Part shown: piece by piece, positions 21,739 to 32,175 of the stretch | How positions within the stretch are numbered: position 1 is the first letter of the stretch | How the letters are laid out: the number at the start of each line of letters is the position of its first letter | NCBI GenBank assembly: GCA_016081115.2 | Contig: JABTTQ020001795.1 | Location: 744,001-808,000, forward strand | Length of the DNA: 64,000 bases | Reading direction: 5' to 3' | Source of the DNA: Rehmannia glutinosa | Lineage: Eukaryota; Streptophyta; Magnoliopsida; Lamiales; Orobanchaceae | Translations under genes and position numbers: made by a program | Notes under the pieces: model-generated | Database searches by the model: none | Told to the model about the DNA's origin: nothing | Seen by the model: the letters and a program-made list of their open reading frames with translations, nothing else

Positions 21739-21989
21739 GAGTGGGATTCGATGAGGTCGATTTTTGTTGGGAAAAGCCGATATATGGAGGAACGATGAAT
21801 GGTGGCACGTTTAACAGTATTGTATATGCTCGTTGTCGTAATAAGATATGGGAGAATGTGACGCTAGCGCCGATGATCCTGCCTCTTGCAGAAATAGAGA
21901 GGTTTGAGTATGAACTAAGGAGATTAATTTGGGAGCCATTAATGAAAAATTCAAATAATCCCATCAATATAGGTCATTCTAACCTCTAA
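21739..21989 (+). pseudogene. BAHD acyltransferase, fragment 3 (C-terminus)
   Basis: The sequence resumes with VGFDEVDFCWEKPIYGGTM. This corresponds to the DFGWG motif that closes BAHD enzymes, here DFCWE and so altered at two positions. It continues LAPMILPLAEIERFEYELRR and ends at TAA 21987-21989. Fragments 1 to 3 share reading direction and order, so they belong to one ancestral gene. The altered DFGWG box is consistent with relaxed selection. Confidence 0.88.
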
Positions 21990-22977
21990 ATAATAATTAA
22001 GGATAAATACAAAAACTACCCCCGAGGTTTTGTATGTAAAAAACACTGTTATCATTCAAAATTACAAATATATATATATGCAATTGACATTTGTTACTTT
22101 TTACAAATTGCACCCTCAAGAGGGTCTAATTTTAGGTAAATACAAACTCAAAGGGGTGCACGTAACACCTTAAGGGAGTATTTGTAATTTTGAAAGTTTT
22201 TTGTAATTGGTCTAAAACTAAATTAAGTGTGTAAGTTTATTTAAGATTGTATAAGTTATTTCTGTTATAAATCATAAGAAAAACATAAGAATCCATGCAT
22301 AGGAGAATTACATGCATGTTTCTCAATCATTTTTCTTTTTTAAAAGTAAAGTTGGATGATCTTATCTAACCTCAAATGTACGTATACGCATTTGCAAACT
22401 TAGTCCCGTTATTGTAGGAGGTTTACATTGTTTGTCCCCTTGGACTCAGTATGGAAATTTTGGTACTGTATTTTCAGAAATATTCCCGCATTGACGACCA
22501 AAATTGCGGAAGCACTAAAATCAATATCTAATCTAAAGATCATTCATTAGATGACTATTGAGAGGCAATTGATAGGTCAAAATTTGAGTCAGGTCATGAC
22601 AATTGGCTGGGGCTCGATCCTATATGGGTGTGTGTTTTCCTGTCCTATACCCAAAAAAATGCATATCTATTTTATGTGTGTAAAAGAATGTATACATCAG
22701 TTTGGATATTTCCCGTGTGAAAAGAATTTTGGCAATGTGAAGATTATAGAAGTGATCTTCCTTTTTCAACTATGAGGCAGAAGTCACCATTTTCTTGCAT
22801 TACTAGAAGAAAAAAACAATTGCAAATTAAAGCACCTTTCTAGATTTTTTATTGAACTAAACTCAATTTGGACAAAAGGGTCCCTAAAAATATATATTGT
22901 CCACTTTCCACGTAGCTTGCGTCATCACTTCCAACTTTTTCCTCAAGAAAAGTCGATGGCACTCCTTCCTCCATATA
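21990..22977. other. Intergenic DNA with a dispersed repeat
   Basis: No gene. Bases 22219-22356 resemble 27862-28000. Bases 22375-22977 resemble 55130-55970 in patches: CAAACTTAGTCCCGT, AAATCAATATCTAATCTAA and TTGGCAATGTGAAG. The second copy lies upstream of the P450. This may be an old local duplication or an unrecognised repeat family. Confidence 0.55.
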
Positions 22978-23372
22978 TGTTAAAAAAGGTAATTTGTAAT
23001 TACAATATTTTGGAAGTTGAGTAGACACACGTATGCATGCATGTTGCCAAAGTTCTTCTAGAATATGACTCACCAATTCACTAAGTTCTTTGCATGGAGT
23101 AGCATACATGCATGAAGCATGTATTAATCCGGAAGTTGGAAAGTGGCTGCCAATTAATTGATTTGACCAATTTAATGAAGCTGTGATGCATATAAATATA
23201 TGTGTGTGTCAGTATAGTGTGGCATACAAGAGAAGTGAGGAAAAGAATAGCAAAGTCAGTGAGCATAAGCTTTAGTGCATAAGCTTTGTAATAATTGTAA
23301 TATTTGCAATTCAATAATAATATAGCTTCCAATTTATACATCTTTTTCTATTCTCTTTTTTATATACCAACA
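22978..23372 (+). repeat. 5' LTR of element H
   Basis: TGTTAAAAAAGGTAATTTG to TATATACCAACA. TATAAATA at 23191-23198 is a likely TATA box. Confidence 0.85.
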
Positions 23373-23425
23373 GATTTGTGGTATCAGAGCCACCCTTGGC
23401 CTGATATCCCCACCCATATTCTAAA

Positions 23426-24160
23426 ATGGCTTCCACTAGCAATAATGAATTACTCTTCATATATTCCCAACAAGGTGTCCCTATCTTTGTTGGCAAAGAT
23501 TATGAGAAGTGGAGTGTCATAATACAAACAATATTTATATCTCATGATCTATGGGATATTGTTGAAGAGGGATATACAACTTGTACTCCTGAGGATGTGG
23601 TCGAATTATCAACATCACTAAAAAAGAAGCATAAGGAGAACAAGACCAAGGATGCAAGGGCCTTGTCCTTTTATGCACCAAGGGTAAGTCGATCCATTCT
23701 TTCGCGTATTACAAGTGCTAAAACATCAAAGGAGGCATGGTAGATTTTGAAGAATCAATTTGGTGGCTACGAAAAGGATATCTCAATAAAATAGCAAAAT
23801 CTATGGCGCGACTTTGATAATTTATCTATGAAGGATAATGAAAATATGCAAAAGTTTTTTTTCTAGAGTTTCCACTGTAGTCAATCAAATCAGGAGCTAC
23901 GGTGATACTCTAGAAGAAAAAAAAGATCGTTGAAAAAGTGCTACGTTGTTTACCGGCAAGATTCGAGCATATAGTTGCCGCTATCGAAGAATCAAAGGAT
24001 TTATCAAAATTATCTTTTGATGAACTCATGGGATCATTGGAAGCACATGAAAAAAGGATGAACAGATTTTCAAATCAAAACTTGGAGCAAGCATTTCAAG
24101 GAAAAGTAAATATTTCACAGCAGGAGAATAAGAAAGACGGGCATGACAAAAAGTAGTACG
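23426..24160 (+). pseudogene. gag: Copia gag of element H (broken)
   Basis: Capsid protein. The frame starts MASTSNNELLFIYSQQGVPI and reads FVGKDYEKWSVIIQTIFISH, the usual start of UBN2-type copia gag. A TAG at 23741-23743 and a frameshift near 23870 break it. It continues VLRCLPARFEHIVAAIEES and LSFDELMGSLEAHEKRM. The zinc-knuckle region to about 24400 is scrambled by frameshifts. Confidence 0.85.
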
Positions 24161-24469
24161 TGCCAAATCATAGATCAACAAGAGGAAGAGGCCGTTGAAG
24201 GTATCAGAATTTTCGAGGTGGAGGTAGAGGAAGAAGAGACAATAGTAATTCACGATCTTTTAGTCAGAATTCGGATTTGTATTATCGGATTTGCAGAAGA
24301 AGTGGCCACGACACCCAGAGTTGCTAGAATAAATGCAAGAAATGCAGAAACGGAAACCACTCTAAAAATTATTGTTGGTATCAAAATGATGGCCAGAAGA
24401 AGGAGGCTAATTTCACCGAAAAAGATGAGACAGATAAGGTATTTTACTCAAGTTTGAATTCTCAATAGA

Positions 24470-25560
24470 TTGAGAATGTTTGGTACGTAGATAGTGATTG
24501 CAGCAATCACATGTCCGGGATAAAAAAATGTTCGTGGAGCTTGATGAGTCATACTCATCTGAAGTATATCAAGGAGCGGAAACACCTTTATCATCATAGA
24601 TGTGTTTTGCGTACCGAACTTGTCCCTGAATTTATTGAGTGTTGGCCAGCTGATGCAGAAAAATTACAAAGTGGAGTTCAACAATGATTTTTGCATCATT
24701 GTCGACAAGCAGAAAGATCTCACAATGGCTAAAATTAAGATGAGCTCAAATAAAGTTTTTCCTCTTAATTTGCCATTGTTTGAGAAACTTTTAATACAAA
24801 GCACCACAGATGAAGATCACAAGCTTGGGCATTTGCGGTATGGACATTTGAGCTACAAAGGCATGAATCTATTGAAGAAGAAAAATATGGTTTTTGGTCT
24901 TCCTCAAATTCCGGATCAAGACAGTACGTGTGAAGTATGTATCATGGGAAAAATGCACCGTCAACCATTCCCGAAAATTTCCTACAGAGCCAAAGCCCCT
25001 CTTGAGCTTGTGCATGCAGATATATGTGGACCTACAGAAACATCATCTCTAAATGATAATAGGTATTTCCTATTGTTTGTTGATGATTACACTCGGATGA
25101 TGTGGGTCTATATTCTACATGAGAAATCAGATGCATTTTCAAAATTCATGGAATTCAAGTCTCTGGTGGAAAATCAAAGTGACCAAAAAATAAAGACGTG
25201 TTGCACACAGATCATGGAGGTGAATTCATTGGAAAATCCTTTATGGATTATTGCAAAAATAATGCAATTCATCGGCGCTGATTGTGATTAAATTCTGACC
25301 CACAACAAAATAAAGTCGCGGAATGGAAAAATCATACAATTGTCGAAATGGCAAGAAGTATGATGACAGGAAAAGGACTCCCGAAAAGCTTTTGGGCAGA
25401 AGCCGTAAACGCAACAGTCTATGTTCTGAATCGATCAGCAACAAAGGCGGTTCCGAACAAAACTCCATACGAAGCTTGGCACCGTAGAAAGCCTCAGGTG
25501 CATCATTTTCGAGTCTTCGGTTTCATTGCCTACTCGCACATTCCATCTCAACAGAGAGAG
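24470..25560 (+). pseudogene. pol: Protease remnant and integrase of element H (broken)
   Basis: After a degraded protease (WYVDSDCSNHMSG near 24483-24515) comes VPNLSLNLLSVGQLMQKNY. The GAG-pre-integrase contains GHLRYGHLSYKGMNLLKKKN and CEVCIMGKMHRQPF. The integrase core reads LELVHADICGPTETSSL and FVDDYTRMMWVYIL. A frameshift near 25195 and a stop at 25291 follow. The open frame resumes at 25348 with ARSMMTGKGLPKSFWAEAVN and NKTPYEAWH. Confidence 0.87.
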
Positions 25561-25879
25561 AAGTTCGACGGAAAAGGAGAAAAGCTTATTTTTGTTAGAT
25601 ATAGTGACGAGTCCAAGGGATATCGTCTACTAGACCCGAAGACAAACAAACTTGTTATCTCTCGAGATGTGACTTTTAGTGAAAAAGAAGCATGGAGTTG
25701 GGATGGTAATCAGCAGATGGAAACACCAATTATATATCCACCTACAACATCCAGTTCAAGTGATCAACCAAGTACAAGTTCCAGTCCAGGCTTTAGTTCA
25801 TCAGGACTCCATGACCAAGTCAGTTCAGATTCTGATAGCCCAATCCGGAAGGTACGAAGCTTGAGGGAAATTTATGAGT

Positions 25880-26890
25880 CAAGTGAAATAGCAATGTTTG
25901 CAAGTGAGCCCCAAACCTATGAAGAAGCTGCAAGAGAAGAAATTTGGCAAATTGCAATGGATGAGGAAATTGCCAGTATTGAGAAAAACAACACTTGGAA
26001 GCTTGTGGACCTTCCTGATGGAAAAAATGTGATAGGAGTCAAATGGATCTACAAAACAAAATACAAGGAAGATGGCTCAATTCACAAGCATAAAGCTCGC
26101 CTTGTTGCAAAAGGGTATTCTCAGTAGCGAGTTGTTGACTTCATGGAGACCTTTGCACCGATTGCCCGAATGGAGACAATTCACATTGTCTTAGCCATAG
26201 CTACACAGTTGGAACTACCCGTTTACCGCTGGACGTTAAATCCACATTTCTCAATGGCGACGAGTTAGAAGAAGAAGTTTACGTGCAGCAACCTGATGGC
26301 TATATTGTCAAAGGCAAGGAAGAAAAAGTCTATTGAATCAAAAAAGCTTTGTATGGACAGAAACAAGCGCCACGGGCCTAGAACAACAAAATTGACAGCT
26401 ATTTTCGTTCCAATGGATTTGAGCAAAGTCAAAGTGAGCCGTCATTATATGTAAGGAAAGGTGCACAAGATTTTCTTATCGATTGTCTTTACGTTGATGA
26501 CCTAATTTATACCGGGACTAGTCCAACTATGGTGCAATAATTTAAGAAGGCAATGATGGAGGAATATGAGATGACGGATTTGGGCCTGATGAAATATTTT
26601 CTTGGGATTCAAGTTCGTCAGTCAAAAGGAGAAATTTTTATTTCTCAAGAAAAATACCTTGAAGAAGTTTTGAATAAATTTCATATGAATAATTGCAATC
26701 CAATTTTGACTCCGCTTGCCATTAATGAAAGATTTCAATTGAATGACGGAGCAGACAAAGCAGATTCAAAGACATTCAGAAGTCTAGTTGGCTCCTTGAT
26801 ATACTTGACAAACACGAGGTCTGATATTACCTACCCGGTCAGCTTAATTTCAAGATTTATGCATGAACCGAGCATGTTACACTATGTAGC
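25880..26890 (+). pseudogene. pol: Reverse transcriptase of element H (broken)
   Basis: The frame holds TWKLVDLPDGKNVIGVKWIY and HKARLVAKGYSQ, with a TAG at 26125-26127. The palm contains the copia active site YVDD (26490-26501) in DCLYVDDLIYTG. Then come LGLMKYFLGIQVRQSKGEIF and FRSLVGSLIYLTNTRSDITY. The stop at 26538-26540 and the frameshift near 26225 show decay. Confidence 0.9.
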
Positions 26891-26899
26891 GGGAAATAA

Positions 26900-27431
26900 A
26901 ATTCTACGATACCTTCAAGGTATGAGAAAGTTTGGCACCAAATATGTCAAAGAAAAAGAAAACAAGCTTGTTGGATACACTGACAGCGATTGGGCCGGAT
27001 CACTAGATGATCAAAAAAGTACATCGGGATATGTATTTTGTCTTGGCTCGAAAATAATTTCTTGGGCATCTAAAAAACAGAAGACAATATCACTTTCATC
27101 AGCTGAAGTTGAATACATTGATGCCACAGATGCCGCTTGTGAAGTAGTTTGGTTAAGGAGAATTTTATCCGATGTTCAGCAAAGACAAGATAATCCCACA
27201 ATAATTCCCTGTGACAACATGTCGACGATTGCTATGACAAAGAATCCAGTTTTTCATGCAAGGTCGAAGCACATTGAACTTCGACATCACCTCATTAGAA
27301 GCCTCGTGAATGATCAGAAAATTCAATTGGAGTTTATAAATACCAAGGAACAGTTAGCAGACGGATTTACTAAAGCAATCATTTTAGAAAACATTGAGCA
27401 GCTCCGCAGCAGTGTCCGAATTACAAATTAA
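26900..27431 (+). pseudogene. pol: RNase H of element H
   Basis: The most intact part of H: RYLQGMRKFGTKYV, LVGYTDSDWAGSLDDQKST, SGYVFCLG, ISWASKKQKTISLSSAEVEY, HARSKHIELRHHLIR and LADGFTKAI, ending at TAA 27429-27431. The catalytic aspartate and glutamate positions are present. Confidence 0.9.
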
Positions 27432-27438
27432 GAGGGAG

Positions 27439-27848
27439 TGTTAAAAAAGGTAATTTGTAATTACATTATTTTTGAAGTTGAGTAGACACATGTATGCATG
27501 CATGTTGCCAAGGATCTTCTAGAATATGACTCGCCAATTCACTAAGTTCCTTGCATGGAGTAGCATGCATGCATGAAACATGTATCAATCCGGAAGTTGG
27601 AAGGTGGCTGCCAATTAATTCATTTGACCAATTTAATTAAGCACCTTTTATCTACCTTTGTGATGCATATAAATATATGTGTGTGTCAGTATAGTGTGGC
27701 ATACGAGAGAAGTGAGGAAAAGAATAGCAAAGTCAGTGATCATCTTTAAAAATAATTAAGTGATTCCAAAGACTTTAGTGCATAAGCTTTGGAATAATTA
27801 TAATATTTGCAATTAAATAATAAAATATCCTCCAATTTATACATCTAC
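27439..27848 (+). repeat. 3' LTR of element H (3' end lost)
   Basis: Matches the 5' LTR but carries two extra short segments (near 27641 and 27748). It stops matching after ATACATCT at about 27848. The difference suggests that the LTRs did not arise from one another without later change. Confidence 0.8.
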
Positions 27849-28002
27849 CTAGATTTTAGCGTAAAGTTCAATTTCGAATATGTATAAGTTTATTAAGACT
27901 GTGTGAATTTAATCATACAAAAAACGTAAGAATCCATGCGTGGGACAACTACAAGCATGTTTCTTAATCAATTTTTTCTTTCTAAAAGTAAATTTTGATC
28001 CA
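27849..28002. repeat. Short repeat shared with 22219-22356
   Basis: Matching words include AAGAATCCATGC, TACAAGCATGTTTCT and TTTTTTCTTTCTAAAAGTAA. It separates H from element B. Nothing coding. Confidence 0.55.
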
Positions 28003-29229
28003 AGGTCGTTGGACAAAGTCGGAGCCTAACACACAAAAGAAAATTGAATCAAACACACAAACTCACACGACCGTGTGAAGATGCAGGAAATGAATTACTG
28101 ATTGTGGTCATGTGGGTATGCAGGGAATGAATTACTGATTGCAATTCACACGACTGGGTCGTGTAAAATAACATGACCCTGTGAGGTGTATTGTGCGATT
28201 TACAGAGACTGAAGATGCTTCACACTACCTGGTCGTGTGAATTCACACGTGCATGAGAAATGCTACGCACAGAAGATTTTATTTCCTTATCTCACGAGGA
28301 TTGGGATCTCAAAAGGCAACCATAAAAGGAAGACTTAATCATAAAGTCAGATGTAACACATTTGGGAAAAATATAGAACCATGATGAGAAAAGAAAATGG
28401 ATACAACGAAGAACAACACGGGACCTCTACCAACCACGGAGGCATGAAGGTTCGAGATTGTGAATATGAGTCCATCTACTCAAGAGGGTTTCATCATCAT
28501 AACCTAGATCTTTTCGTTTCATTCTTAATTCCATGTTTAACTCTTTGTTTACAAGTTTGTCTATGGATATGCAAACAATTATGTTATGCTAAATATTTTG
28601 ATTCTAGGACGTGATCAAGACTGTGGATTCATATTAATTCTAGTTTGATTGTTTCATATTAATTGGTTTCTCATTATATATTTATGAATTCGTGGGCTTA
28701 TTTCTTGTAGATTATCTAGCCAATAATTTGCAATGCTTAATTTGTTAGTTCATAATTTGGGAGGTGAGATTTAACACCAAATAATGATTCTTAACTTAAC
28801 GGGTGTAGAGTCGGGAGTCTTACGATGTTTTTTGGGGTTTACTTTAATTCTCTATACTTTTGGGAGTTGATATAGATTGTTGAGTAGATACTAGGAATTC
28901 AATATTGATCTAAGTTTTGTTTGCTTCGGGAGAGGGAATAAACTACGTTAGGAATTAAACTCATAGATACACGGAAACTGATTTTTGTGAAACACTAATT
29001 AGAATTAATATCGATGAAGCATGTTAAAATCATAGTCCTAGGATTGCTTTTGTGATGATTGAATTTTGTGAAGTTTGATGGTTTACAATAATTATATAAT
29101 TTAGTTAAATAATTTTAGGGTTAATTAGGTACACTTTTTGTTTTACAATCGCTTCAATAGAATTGGACTACGAGATTTTCTATACGTTTTGTGCTTCGAA
29201 TCAATCCATGCGGAATATGACCTTGCTTG
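28003..29229 (+). repeat. 5' LTR of element B, part 1
   Basis: Shared with 40940-41455 (first half) and 52018-52440 (second half). It holds a dyad cluster (28065-28255) followed by TATA-like CATAAAAG near 28321. The left end is truncated, because the expected LTR start word is not seen. The LTR is interrupted after GACCTTGCTTG by element G and resumes at 36922 or 36927. Confidence 0.8.
28065..28255 (+). repeat. GC-rich dyad cluster in LTR of element B
   Basis: Words such as CACACGACCGTGTGAA and CACACGACTGGGTCGTGT repeat with spacers. Each can fold on itself. The cluster lies about 65-70 bases upstream of the TATA-like box. The matching 3' LTR cluster is at 40995-41155. Confidence 0.75.
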
Positions 29230-29544
29230 TGTTTGATAAAGGGTTTTATCATTATTTTGATGATTTTGTTTTTATACCAAAACAATGTTATTAAAGGTTG
29301 TCCAAATACTCCTAAATGACTTAAAATGGTTTTAAATATTTTCCGGAGTATTTCTTCAAGTCTATTTTCGACAAAATTGGACAACGCTTTTATATGATTT
29401 TGTGTCAAGTTTTTTACATCAAAACAATGTCCCTAAATGTTGTCCTAATACTCCCGATTGGTCTTAAATGTTTTTACTATTTTTCGGAGTATTTCTTGAA
29501 GTTTATTTTCGATATAAAATTGGACAACACTTATGTTTGAGCTC

Positions 29545-29830
29545 GACCGGTCGCCCTATAGGGCAACCCGCACTGTGTTGAGTTTTGGAACAGAAAAAGG
29601 GACGGGAAAACTTGAGGAAAACTTGAAACCCGGAGGTCGGCGAAGGGGCGGCCGACCCTAGGGCGGCCGGTGCACGGGAAGCGATCTTCTATGTTTCATG
29701 TTTTAACTACCCCCAACCGGTCCAACATGAGGGCGACCGGTCGTCGCCCCCTCCGACTGTCCCCGTGTAAAAATTGCAGAGTTTTCAATTTCAACTTATC
29801 TCTGCGACACGGTCGAACCCCTCGTTTGAC
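29545..29830 (+). repeat. GC-rich dyad cluster in LTR of element G
   Basis: Words CGACCGGTCGCCC, GGGCGGCCGACCC and AGGGCGACCGGTCG occur within 290 bases. The partner in the 3' LTR is at about 35763-36055. The same word recurs inside the element at 34225-34285. The cluster is upstream of the TATA box. Confidence 0.8.
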
Positions 29831-29972
29831 AAAGAAACTATCCGTTGAGTTTTCAGACAACCTTTCCTTAATTTGAGGGGTTGATTTCTAACAGCTCTTT
29901 TCTTCAATTGTCTTGGTTTTTTTTACAGAATTCATGTCCCCAAGAGGAGCCTATCATGTACAAGATATCTTC

Positions 29973-29980
29973 TATAAATA
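29973..29980 (+). promoter_or_regulatory. TATA box of element G 5' LTR
   Basis: TATAAATA in CTTCTATAAATAGAGG; the same box is at 36203-36210 in the 3' LTR. It implies a transcription start near 30005. Confidence 0.7.
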
Positions 29981-30215
29981 GAGGAAGAATTGAAGCAACA
30001 CAATAAGAGAGAAAACTACAACACAACAAGATACACTCAAGAATACACTTGTTCTTACATTGTCTTATTTCTTGTTGTCATTTGCCTAGCTATTCACTTT
30101 CAAATTCTTGAGGTCTAGGCTATTCTTGATTACACTTGCACTCAATTGTATAATTCATTATCGAGTTGTAATCTTGAATTTTTGGGTTATCATTCAACAC
30201 AAGATATCCTTGTGA

Positions 30216-30459
30216 GTGTTCTTGTGGTAAGAACACACTTGGGTGATCTAGGTGTTAGGTGTAAGAAGATTGTGGTAATCTTCTTGTCGAGGTGTTGAAG
30301 AGTGTGGTACTCTTCAAGGTTGAAGATTGTGGTAATCTTCACAAGGTGCCGTTGGAGATTGTGGTAATCTTCACAAGGTGCCGTTGGAGATTGTGGTAAT
30401 CTTCAAGAGAGATTGTGGTAATCTCAAAGGTGGTGTTAAAGAAGAGTGTGGTGCTCTTC
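30216..30459 (+). repeat. Array of eight GTGGT-loop hairpins in the LTR leader
   Basis: Eight inverted repeats share the loop GTGGT: 30216-30236, 30263-30285, 30295-30317, 30321-30341, 30354-30372, 30384-30406, 30409-30425 and 30441-30459. Stems are 6-9 bp. Stem sequences vary on both sides together: GAAGATT with AATCTTC, GAAGAGT with ACTCTTC, GTGTTCTT with AAGAACAC, GAGATT with AATCTC. G-T wobbles occur in units 5, 6 and 8. The array is about 200-450 bases downstream of the expected transcription start. Confidence 0.9.
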
Positions 30460-30721
30460 AAGGTGTTGTTGTAAGTTGGTGTTGTATTAATTTTGGTAAT
30501 TAATAAAAATTTTTTTTTTTGAAATCCATCCCGGATATCTTTGGGGTGGTAGAGGATTAGGCCCTAGGTGGGTTGAACCTCTATAAATCGACGTGTGTTG
30601 TTTACATTCCGCACCTTTATTATTGTCTTTGAGCATTCGGTTCGAAAAAGAGGGTAAAATAAAAAGATGGAGATAATCTATTCACCCCCCTCTAGATTAT
30701 CGTAGCCGCTTGGACTTACAA

Positions 30722-30735
30722 GTGGTATCAGAGCC
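30722..30735 (+). other. Primer binding site of element G
   Basis: GTGGTATCAGAGCC directly after the 5' LTR; tRNA-iMet type. Confidence 0.85.
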
Positions 30736-30754
30736 AAACTCTTTGGCAAGCTCG

Positions 30755-31815
30755 TTTCACATCACGAGTGAAGAGAAACGATCGTCGGCTACGAACGAAG
30801 CTCATCTTACCGGCTTTTCCACCACCAAGCCACCTCTATTTGATTCCAAAAATTTATATTTTGGAAAGAAAGAATGGAATGTTTTTTACAAGGTTGCAGG
30901 TTCGATATTTGGAATATCGTCATAAATGGAGAATCTATTCCGATGAAAGACACACCACACACCTCCAAAGGCCTCAAAGAGCTAAATGATGAAGAGAAGA
31001 AAATCATCTCCTCAAACGGTAAAGCTCTCAATATTTTGTATTGTTCACTTACTAATTTGGAATATAAATATATTGTAGGAATTCGATCGGCACATGAAGT
31101 TTGGCAAAAATTAGAAGCCATCTATGGAGTATTTGCAAATGAAAGGAGTCAAACAAAAGCATCTACTTCTCAAAGGGATACAAGTTCAAATCTAAGGAAC
31201 AAGCCTTTTACAACTTCCAACTATGAAGTAGTCGAACAATGTTTTATTGGCATCGAAGAAGAAAACGAGGTATGTCTTAAACCCTCTACTTCCTATGATA
31301 TTGTCATTCAAAATGATTATAGTGATTTGCAAAATGATTTTGATGATCTTCAAAATGAATTCCAAAATTTACTAGTTAAGTACAAAAATTTGAAAAAGGA
31401 ATTCAATATTTTGAAAAATGAAAAGGATAGTTTATTTACTTCCTATGAATCACTATCATGTGCTCACACCATCACACTTGACAAGGTTAGAAACCTTAAA
31501 AAACAAAATAGTACTCTTGTTGAGGATATTAATTGCATGAAAAATGATTTATCAAAATCCAACTTGAGTACCAATAAATTGCCCAATGTTGTGAATGTTA
31601 ATGGTTGTGATAGTTTGAATAGTGAACTTGGTCATGAGCCTAATATTTTCAAGCATGTGAAAAAGAATCAAGTTCCTATGCATTCTAGTAATATTACTTG
31701 CTTTTATTGCGGTAAAAAGGGTCATACGGTAAATACTTGTCGGGCTAGAAATAGCTCAAATTATCTTTGGAGACCTAAAAGTCTCAAGACTAATCCCAAA
31801 GGACCAAACACTTGA
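30755..31815 (+). pseudogene. gag: SIRE-like copia gag of element G (internally deleted)
   Basis: Begins with HITSEEKRSS and a copia gag start (FDSKNLYF, then WNIVINGESIP, LNDEEKKIISSNGKALNIL and SAHEVWQKLEAIYG). An internal deletion joins this to a long asparagine-rich coiled-coil region (DLQNDFDDLQNEFQNLLVKY, 31320-31385). The zinc knuckle CFYCGKKGHTVNTC is at 31699-31740. It ends at TGA 31813-31815. One frameshift lies near 30865. The long coiled coil is typical of SIRE/Maximus gag. Confidence 0.85.
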
Positions 31816-31889
31816 GGGTACCAACTAAACAATGTTATATTAGGTACCCGGCGAAATAATAATCGAAAAAAATTCATACCGCCAAGAAA

Positions 31890-32175
31890 ACATCAAATGA
31901 CCATTTCATTTGATCAAAGGAGAAAACATTTTCAACAAAGTCATTTTCCAAGAAGAGGAAATATTCAAAAATGGGATGAACAAAATCCTTGGAAGTGGCA
32001 AAGACATCATCAACAAGATGATTTTCCAAGAGAAAGACACTTTCAAAAATGGGAAGGCCACAATGCTTGGAAATGGAGCAATTGGAGAAACCTTCATCAA
32101 CAAGAAGATTTTCAAAAGGGAAGATACCATCAACAATGGGAACGGCACAACCTATGGAAATGGCGAAATTGGTAA
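31890..32175 (+). repeat. Tandem repeat encoding a WKW/HQQ-rich peptide
   Basis: Three to four imperfect units of about 75-85 bp. One frame (31897-32175) encodes repeats of the type HFQKWEGHNAWKW and HHQQDDFPRERHFQKWE. The other forward frame is also open across the block. It lies just downstream of gag, where the lineage normally has protease. Function unknown. Confidence 0.6.

Larger units (their letters stand above)
22978..27848 (+). mobile_element. Element H: copia LTR retrotransposon (decayed)
   Basis: The 5' LTR is 22978-23372 and the 3' LTR starts at 27439. PBS TGGTATCAGAGC (tRNA-iMet) is at 23379-23390. Gag, protease region, integrase, RT and RNase H follow in copia order. The purine tract AAGAGGGAG (27430-27438) borders the 3' LTR. 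The 3' LTR lacks the last 30 or so bases of its partner, and no TSD is found. Many stops occur. Confidence 0.92.
29230..30720 (+). repeat. 5' LTR of element G (1491 bp)
   Basis: Very similar to 35450-36921. It contains GACCGGTCGCCC-type dyads (29545-29830), TATAAATA (29973-29980) and the hairpin array (30216-30459). Confidence 0.93.

Noticed and set aside
15483..21743. 5-bp TSD around element F
   Set aside because: Left flank GAAAG and right flank GAGTG do not match; not claimed.
22973..27853. TSD around element H
   Set aside because: The 3' LTR is truncated, so the right flank is not the original target.
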